DNA of 64,000 bases from Brachypterus glaber (lineage: Eukaryota; Arthropoda; Insecta; Coleoptera; Kateretidae). The translations under genes were made by a program, and so were the position numbers. The stretch lies in contig OY294050.1 of NCBI GenBank assembly GCA_958510825.1, positions 4,441,340 through 4,505,339 on the forward strand, written 5' to 3'. Shown here piece after piece: positions 56,539 to 64,000 of this stretch. The notes below the pieces were generated by a model that saw nothing but the letters and a program-made list of their open reading frames with translations, ran no database searches and was not told where the DNA came from. The first letter of the stretch is position 1; each line of letters starts with the position of its first letter.

Positions 56539-59500
56539 GTACGAAAATTTTAAGATTTTAGGAATAATGAACTGTTCGTTAGTTGATGTTGGTATACTGT
56601 TAAAATTTTACTAACTGAGACTAGGTGCTGTGAGCTGAGGCAAGGGGAAGAGAAGAGGTAAAATATTGTGCGTCTTCTATAGGCGACCTTGCACTCCAAA
56701 CGTTCCGGCCAGGTGCCCGTTAGTAAAATTTTAACAGTACATGCGTATCTTAGACTAAGGTTTGCCATAAGTCCAAATTTAGTACGGACAGTACGTATTT
56801 TTTATGGTCTGGGCGAACTAAAATTTTTGTCCGTACTCTGTAAAAATCAAAACTAAATACTCAGATACAAATGGATAGGAAGGCAAGAAGTTATTATCCT
56901 ATAAGTTTGGTTAAAAACACGCAAAATTTGTCCCACTCAATTTTAAAGTACGTGACTTTAAAACTGTAGTGTTTTTAACAAAAATTAAAGTACGATTTTA
57001 TAGGATCATAACTGAATATTTAGTTACAAACGGATGGGAAGTTATCTTGTACTTTAATTTTTGGAAAACACGTAACATTTCATGTCCCTCACTGAATAAT
57101 AAACTACGTAACTTTAAAACTATAGTTTTAAAGTCTCGTACTTTAATATTCAGTGACGGACATGAAATTTTGCGTGTTTTTAATAAAAATTAAAGTACAA
57201 TTGTATACATAGGATAGTAACTTCCTATCCAGTGTTGCTTTTCACAGTGTAGAATATCCCTATTGAACATGTTTGTCCGCATTTTGTCCGTATTTTAAAC
57301 ATAAAATAAACATAAAATTAAATAATTTAAGTCCAGATATATCGCCCTGTAAATTTCGAAATACGTATCTCAAAAAAAAATCGGTTCCTTGCACTAATAA
57401 CCTATGTACATGATGAAGGATAACATATAAAAACTCCAATTAAATGAGTTTTTAAGTTACGTTATATTTTTTTTGTAAAAATTAGGCTGGTGTAAAAACT
57501 ACTACTTTTTGCAATATATTGCAACCTATAGGTTACTTAATTTTTTTGTTTATTTTTTTGAACTTATTCTGTCTCTCTATGAACGTGCGGAAAATTATCA
57601 TACATATAAAACCTCAACATCGCAGTATCTAAACAGACAACTCCTCTGTGACTAAATTCAATTAAAATGTGCCAGGAACATACTCTCCCAGGATTTATCC
57701 TTCATATCTACGTTATTCCAAGATCGATTTGATTTAAATTCGGGATAAAGGTTTTAGAGCCAAATCTCCAGAATACAATCTAAGAATGCAAAATAAAAAA
57801 AAATCTAAATGCTCCTTGAGATAATCAGGAATATCCCTTGTTTATTGTTTGGGTAAATCCGTCGTAACTCAAATTACACCCGCAGAAAAAAGACATTTTC
57901 TCTTTTAAATATTTTATTACATTATTATAGAATGTTTGTTATTTGTTATTATTAAACATTGTTAAAAAATAATATTATAATAAAATATATAAAAGAATTT
58001 GTTATTTTTTCTGCGGTTGTAACGTGAGTTACCATGGATTCAAGGGCGGATTTAAGTGGGGGGCATGGGGCCGTGCAGGAGTTGAGACCCATCTATTTTT
58101 ATGTATTTTGGGTTTCTGAACACGAGTGTGTCATAAAAAAGGCACTTCGTGTGCTCATTTGTTTTGCTACATTGAAATAATATGAGTTTTTTACTATTTT
58201 AGACAGTTTTTTCAGTGTAGCAAAAAAATGAGCACATTCCCTTTTTTTATAACAGACTCGTGTTCAGCATCTCAAAATACATAAACATGTGGGTCTCAGA
58301 CACAGACAACTTTTTTTTTGAGTGCCTGTGTTTTTTAATCTTGGCCCAAGATTCCCAACTTTTTACCCAAGATTCTTGGGTAAAAAGTTGGGAGAATCTC
58401 AATCTATTTTAGTTAAACAAATGTTAGCGACAAAACTGGTTGAACTCAATTTTATCTTTCCTGATTTTCTCAATAAATTGTGGATAAAAAAACTAAATAA
58501 AGAATAATTTGAATATCTCTTGATGTAGCTACGTAGGTATATACCCTTTTTTTTTTAAATATCCCATCTATTTCTTGTTCAAACCGAAATAGGTTGGGAA
58601 AAAAAGAAATATCATCTTACGTTAAATTTACGCATGGCTACCCCATTTTTCCTTCATAAAGGCAGGATTATAATTATTTTTCAGTCCGCTCTTTATTTGA
58701 GAATTAAAACAAATGGAAGCAATTTCTATTTTCCACCAGTGAGCAAAAGCGCTATTTTTCGTCTTTTAAACTTTAAACTCTATATTACGGGATTCCCCCC
58801 AGTGCGCTCCAATACGCTTTTTTATAACATTTATTATAGGGGAAGTCAGGGTTAACTGGGCCACGGGGTTAACTGATCCACCTGGATTTTATCAAGTTTG
58901 TTTATTAGTATTGGCACATTAGTGCAAATTCTAGTGATATTTAGTTAGTAGTATTGTTTAAAGTATTATGGCGGACCGTGTTGCCCACGTGTAAGTTGTA
59001 GTAAAGAAAGTTCATTTTTTTCGATGAAAAGTAGGTATTTACCTTAACTTTTATTTTTAATTAATACTTTATTATTAATAGGAGGATCTAGACTAATATT
59101 TTACCTAATATACTGAATATTTTGTTAATTATTCTACATAATTGCCGCCTTCTAATATATTATTAAGTATTAAAATTTTATTATTTCATTCAGTGGTGTC
59201 ACTCAGGGTTAACTGGTTCGGGGTTAACTGGACATGGTCAAAATCACTTATATCAATATTAATTAGTTCGGGTTTAATTGGGCCATGTCCAGTTAACCCC
59301 GGACCAATTAATCCTGAGATATATCTAATATTTAACATATTATGTTGTCTATTTTTATGTTAGAATTAAATTTCATTTGATTTTATTCACAATAATTACA
59401 ATACAATATATTTTTGTTAGTGGACCAGTTAACCCTGAGTAGTGGTCCAGTTAACCCTGGCCTATGGGGTTAACTGGTCCAGCGGGGTTAACTGCTTTAT

Positions 59501-60543
59501 CGTTAACAACTTTTTTTTTAAAATAAATAATATTTGTCTGAAGTATTAATATGTTCTAACTATAGTAATAATCTACCTTTTGCTATAGAAAATATTTGAA
59601 AATTGATTACAGGTTTTTCAAAAACTCGATATGAAAAAAAGCTGCCCAGTTAACCCCGACTTCCCCTACTATTCACAGCGTGTGGGCTAGAATAGTATTA
59701 TACGGTAGTTTAGAATTTCCCAAAATCGCCCAAAAACGCCCTAGACAAAAAAATTCTTGGATACAAATGTGTTTCATAAAAAAATAAGAAACTTTGGATA
59801 TCCGTCTGTCTATCCGTTCAATGTCACGTTTTTTGTGGACACGATAACTCAAGAACGAAGAATCCGATCGACTTGAAATTTTCAGGAAAAATCAAGTTCT
59901 GTGAGGGGAAGATCCCTATTGTTTTTGAAAGTAATCCCCCCAAAAACAAAAAAGTTATGGGGGTTAAACTTTTAAAAATTTGAAAAAACTATCCTTTTCA
60001 AAAAAATTTATCCTTTTTATCCTTTTAATTTTTGAAAACTTTTTTTTATTAACTTGGAAGAACTCGTGTTTGAAAAAAAAAACAATATACTTTCATCTTT
60101 CGAATAAAAAAAAATTAAACTGTAGGCCACCTACAGGGGAAGTATTTTTTTGTTGGCAGCAATATTTTATTTTGCGTTTTAAATAGTTTTAACTTATTAT
60201 TATTTGGGAATAGTATATAATGGAGTGCGTAGTATTCTCACGGCTTCTTTTATTATTTCAGATACTCAACGTCAGCGAACGAGAGTTTTTCGACCAGATG
60301 GGCGTCTTCTTCATAGGTTTCGTATCGCAATACGGCTACGACCGCGTACTTTCCGTCCTGGGACGACACATGAGGGACTTCCTCAACGGCCTGGATAATC
60401 TCCACGAGTATTTAAAGTTCTCGTACCCCAGGATGCGCGCCCCTAGTTTCATTTGCGAGAACGAGACGAGACAGGGTCTGACCCTGCATTACCGAAGCAA
60501 ACGGAGAGGTTTCGTGTACTACACGATGGGACAAATACGGGAG
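56371..60543 (+). CDS. Gyc88E: Atypical soluble guanylyl cyclase, Gyc88E type (5' part, two exons)
   Basis: Coding exons 56371-56538 and 60262-60543 join in phase 0 to give residues 1-150 of a cytosolic heme-binding cyclase making cGMP; the gene runs off the right edge. The sequence is the H-NOX sensor domain: [20 protein letters not shown] at the start, then [17 protein letters not shown] with the proximal heme ligand His104, MRAPSF with Pro117, and the heme-propionate YxSxR motif (Tyr133, Ser135, Arg137). It matches the insect Gyc88E / Manduca beta-3 group, whose members act without an alpha partner and respond to oxygen, more closely than the NO-activated beta-1 subunit. That subgroup call is from recalled family features. 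A 5' UTR intron ends at 56360. Intron 1 (3723 bp) is full of transposon pieces. The PAS, coiled-coil and cyclase domains are not in the window. Confidence 0.93.
56850..57240. repeat. Repeated AATTAAAGTACGA / GGATAGGAAG units in Gyc88E intron 1
   Basis: The words AAAAATTAAAGTAC, CATGAAATTTTGCGTG and GGATAGGAAG recur here three or more times in both orientations. A related single unit is at 38568-38645. Confidence 0.55.
58083..58298. mobile_element. Inverted-repeat element with TGAGACCC ends
   Basis: TGAGACCCATCTATTTTTAT...CTGAACACGAGT at the left, complement at the right. About 215 bp, inside Gyc88E intron 1. Confidence 0.7.
58354..58392. repeat. Perfect hairpin, 18-bp stem, 3-nt loop
   Basis: CCCAACTTTTTACCCAAG, ATT, then the exact complement. 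Confidence 0.9.
58839..59665. mobile_element. TA-flanked element with recurring GGGGTTAACTGG motif
   Basis: GGGGAAGTCAGGGTTAACTG at the left and CAGTTAACCCCGACTTCCCC at the right, TA on each side. About ten copies of GGTTAACTGGWCC or its complement are spread inside, clustered near both ends and at 59205-59310 and 59425-59490. No transposase. Confidence 0.75.
59667..60254 (+). mobile_element. Repeat family C, copy 3, ending at the exon 2 acceptor
   Basis: The head CTATTCACAGCGTGTGGGCTAG abuts the previous element. The body has GGACACGATAACTCAAGAAC and poly-A/T runs. The end GGAATAGTATATAATGGAGTGC...CTCACGGCTTCTTTTA runs into the pyrimidine tract of Gyc88E exon 2. Confidence 0.7.
60262..60543 (+). 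CDS. Gyc88E: Gyc88E coding exon 2
   Basis: 94 residues from [14 protein letters not shown] to [12 protein letters not shown], with the heme ligand His104. The acceptor TTATTTCAG is preceded closely by the end of repeat family C; the donor is GAG/GTATGT, phase 0. Confidence 0.95.
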
Positions 60544-61526
60544 GTATGTATTAGGGTAATAAACAAGAATTTTCCTACCTAAAAAACTGGAACTGTTACC
60601 ATTTGTGGATTGAAATTACGAAAATCTGACTTAATATACTACTTTATTGTGTTAAATACTATAAATTATATTTTTTAAAATTACAGAATAGTAATTACTA
60701 CCAAAAACATTACCTTTATTACTAGTTACCTTATGGGAATATTAAAGTTTTCTTAACCACATAATTACACAATAAAAGTACAGTTTTAATTACCTTAGTA
60801 TTACTTTAGTTATAATATCGGTTCCGGTCAAAGTTTTTGAACTACATGTATGACTAGTAAGTTAGAGAACTTATAAGTTATTAAGTAAGTCATCCCGTGG
60901 TAATATCTACCCATGAAAATTACTTTATCGTAAAAACAACTATAAGATTCCTAATAGACAACCCAATAGACCAACAACAAAACTGATATATACGTTTTTG
61001 TAGCAAGCTAAAAAAAAAACCTTTTAATTCTGCAAGGTTTTCTTTACACTTACCCGATTTCAATGTTAACCATATTTGATGTGATAATTAAAAAAGATTC
61101 TGAATCGTTTGGAAAAATTATTTTTAAATCGGACATTCAGTTCAAAAATCATAAGATTTACACACAAACGAACAGGCGGACATACCGACAGATGTTTAAA
61201 TTGACATTTTTGCAACGTTTCATGACACTCCAAAGTTATATCGAGTCACAGTGCATTAAATTTAGAGTGTGAGACACTGTTTTAAAGGAGATTTATCGTA
61301 TTTTTTTAGTGGATAAAAATTTCCTTTTCTCCTGGTGTAAAATGTTCTTTTTGTTTAAAATTAAAACGAAATCAGTAAATTACGCCCTTTAAATTGCTCT
61401 AATGCCCGATTTATAAAGAAAACCTAATTAGACGTCCCGATTTTAAACGTTAAATTTAAATACTCTAATTCTATTAGAATATTTTCTGTCTTTGACGCAG
61501 ATATAAGCCCAAATTAGGCTAAAAAA
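60544..61526 (+). other. Gyc88E intron 2, first part
   Basis: No further exon of the cyclase was found. A diverged copy of the 52780-52870 repeat is at about 60690-60800, and a reverse copy of the CAAATATGGTTAACATT repeat (55005-55225) is at 61040-61240. Confidence 0.5.
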
Positions 61527-61798
61527 CTACATAGAAAAAACGGATTCCCTGAACCAAGGACACGTGTCTTTGGATATGTTCAAAGCCATATTCTCTTGTT
61601 TCAAGGCTGGCATTTTCTTGAACCAAAGTCAATGTCCTTGAATAAAGAGCGCGAATTTTTATTCCAAAACCCGTGCTCTTTATTCAAGGACATTGACTTT
61701 GGTTCAAGAAAATGCCAGCCTTGAAACAAGAGAATATGGCTTTGAACATATACAAAGACACGTGTCCTTGGTTCAAGGAGTCCGGTTTTTCTATGTAG
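61527..61798. mobile_element. Near-perfect 272-bp foldback in Gyc88E intron 2
   Basis: Arms of about 125 bp, from CTACATAGAAAAAACGGATT through GAACCAAAGTCAATGTCCTT to the centre and back, differ at only a few positions. The loop is ~20 bp. Confidence 0.9.
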
Positions 61799-62437
61799 AC
61801 GTGTAAACTATTTTTTAAATAACAGATAAAAATACTTGCAGCTTTTAAAAGTGACTACTAAATAAAAATATAATTTATTATTCAAAAGGATTTAAAAAAT
61901 TTAATTAAAAATAATTAGTCGAAATTTAAACTTCCTTTGATTGTATTGTATTGTATTGAGAATTAAACCTTTTCAAAAGTCATAAGCATTCTTGAAAATA
62001 TAGATGAAATATTTATTTATTTAATGAAATAATTCGCAAATCGAAATCAAACTTTTGCGAAAATGGGAAAAGAGGAAAAGAATAATTCGGAAGTGATTAT
62101 ATTTATCTCTTTTGTTTTGTTCGTTTTAGTGAAATTTTGCCAATTAATTTTATTGTATAATGCAGGGTGATTCAGATTTAAATTCCATATAAAAATATGA
62201 AAGAAAAATATTTCGAACAAAGATGAAGAAGCAGAAGCTTTTTGATTGTATAGTCATAGCAGCTAAACCCAAAAAGGAAGAAGAACAGATGCCCTAAAAC
62301 GGCTACTATCTTTTAAGGACTGTATATAAGGTCTTACTTTTTAGGATACCTGAAGAGAAATTTTTCCTTCCTACTTTTATATATCTGAGGATTCAAATTA
62401 TGGCAGTATTTTTTTATAATATTTTATGTAAAATCCC

Positions 62438-62837
62438 AATGGCGATTTCTCCCGTTAGATTAGACAGGGACAAAAGTTCTACCCAAAAAGGATAGAAGAC
62501 ATACATACACTCCCACTTCCACCCAACCAAACAAATTCTGTATTTGTTCTTTGTTACATATACAATATTTACTTGGCCGGGCGAAAAGTGTAACTATATT
62601 ATTTTTATTAAAGAAATTACTGGCGCCATCTAAATTTTAGTAGAATTATCTTATTCTACAGATTCACATTAGCTATGTTCGTTCGTACCGCTCTGTGCTA
62701 CACTTTCCGGCCAACCTAATAAATACTGTATTTGTTGTATAAAAAACAAATACAGTATTTATTTGGTTGGCTGAAAAGTGTAGCACAAATGAGATAGAGA
62801 TAGGGTAGACGTCTTTTGTTTCATAATTCTAGTTGTA
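62438..62837 (+). mobile_element. Repeat family G, copy 2
   Basis: Direct copy of 40434-40819 (TTTCTCCCGTTAGATTAGAC ... AATTCTAGTTGTA) with small indels. Confidence 0.8.
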
Positions 62838-63070
62838 TCCTTTATATGAATCACGCTGTATACAACTCCATTATTAATAAGCTAGTTTATAACTAAAGTT
62901 CAAGTAGTTTCTAACTCATCTAAAAATATTTGCTTAAATTGTTTTCACATAGCAGGGAAAACAAAATAATAAAAACAACTTCAGCGAAATATTTAATATT
63001 CAGAAAGTTACCAACTTTATTAACGCATGCAAGTGTACATTATGAATTAGGTACATTAGTTATGCAACCC

Positions 63071-63932
63071 CTAGTAGAAATTTAACATAAGAATAACGTT
63101 TTTCTAATGTATAAAAGTACGTTATAAAATATGTGCAAATGTCCCGTTTTTTAACGTTAATTCCAAACGTTAATCTAACGTTAGATTTTTAAGTTAGAAA
63201 TACGTTACAAGTACGTTTAAATTCTAACTTTCGGAGGGGGCGTGGCCAACTAGGATATTTCTACCTGCATCATAAAATGGCAGCTGGAGACAAATTTATT
63301 CATATAAATAAATCTTAATATATTTTAACAATCATAATATTTTTGAACATAATTTCGTTACATTTATTTATAAAATAGCCAACTTTTTAGGTGGCCCTAA
63401 ATATTTTTCGTGTAATATCCTGTTATACTTCGATAAATACGTTTACCTCTCAGAAAAACTTTATATTTAATTAGTTAATATTTATTTATACATTCAGAAT
63501 CTTAAAATATGTTTTCAATTATAGTACAGCGTTGCCAGACTTACTATAATTTTGACTTTTGGGGGATATTTTTTAAACTTATTATAGAAATAATAAATAA
63601 TTATCAAACCTAGGCATATAGCTGAGTATTTTCTACTATAGCTTACGTATTAATAATGGAAACTTAAAAAATATTTAAAGTTAGAATAAGGTTAGAAAAA
63701 GGTTAGAATTTAGTTAGGAAACTAACGTTAGATTTATGTATTTTATAACGTGTTTATCAAACGTTAGTTTTTAATGTTAGATTTATATATTTTATAACGT
63801 TTTTGTCAAACGTTAGTTTTTAAGGTTAGATTTATATATTTTATAACGTTTTTGTATAACGTTTGAGACTAAACATAAAAATGTCACTAATCTAATGTTA
63901 TGTTAAGTTAGATTTATGTACTTTTCTACCAG
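63071..63932 (-). mobile_element. Repeat family T, copy 2 (reverse)
   Basis: Reverse complement of 22871-23714, from CTAGTAGAAA to TTTCTACCAG. The interior is colinear, including AGGTGGCCCTAAATATTTTT. Confidence 0.8.
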
Positions 63933-64000
63933 GGGCGCTTTTCAAACTACCTACTCGCTAGAGTGCCGATGTATTCAGCTCATTAAATTTTTTGATCATG

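Noticed and set aside
60544..64000. Third coding exon of Gyc88E
   Set aside because: I looked for a phase-0 exon continuing the H-NOX domain after GQIRE and found no acceptor followed by matching residues.

Overview
The window looks like AT-rich nuclear DNA from an insect. The evidence is spliceosomal introns with GT...AG ends, three genes whose proteins best match insect or animal families, and a dense load of short non-autonomous transposons. A beetle is my guess, at low confidence; nothing seen fixes the order.

Three protein-coding genes are supported. (1) Carnitine O-palmitoyltransferase 2 (CPT2), plus strand, 600-2576: one long exon with the complete catalytic domain. (2) A TMEM165/GDT1-family Golgi cation transporter, minus strand, 15781 down to 8575. 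I assembled six exons by hand; all phases agree and give a 292-residue protein. (3) The 5' part of an atypical soluble guanylyl cyclase of the Gyc88E type, plus strand. Coding exons lie at 56371-56538 and 60262-60543, and the rest of the gene continues past the right edge. The genes have separate jobs (mitochondrial fatty-acid import, Golgi ion balance and glycosylation, gas-sensing cGMP signalling), and nothing suggests a shared operon-like unit.

The ~40 kb between TMEM165 and Gyc88E (about 16-56 kb) shows no recognisable gene. It is a patchwork of: foldback or inverted-repeat elements flanked by TA; TTA/TAA-flanked MITEs of PIF/Harbinger style; one element with a perfect 8-bp target duplication and arrays of a TTACCTCGAAA subterminal motif; two tRNA-headed SINEs; two 5'-truncated non-LTR retrotransposon fragments; long hairpins; and a few tandem repeats. 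Several of these families recur within the window in direct or inverted orientation.

The observation most worth following up is that one repeat terminus (GTATATAATGGARTGC...ACGGCTT) ends a few bases before the 3' splice site in two unrelated genes, TMEM165 exon 4 and Gyc88E coding exon 2. A different element's terminal repeat ends 29 bases before a third splice acceptor. A second point is that the 5' end of the CPT2 exon is open in two frames for its first ~115 bases.
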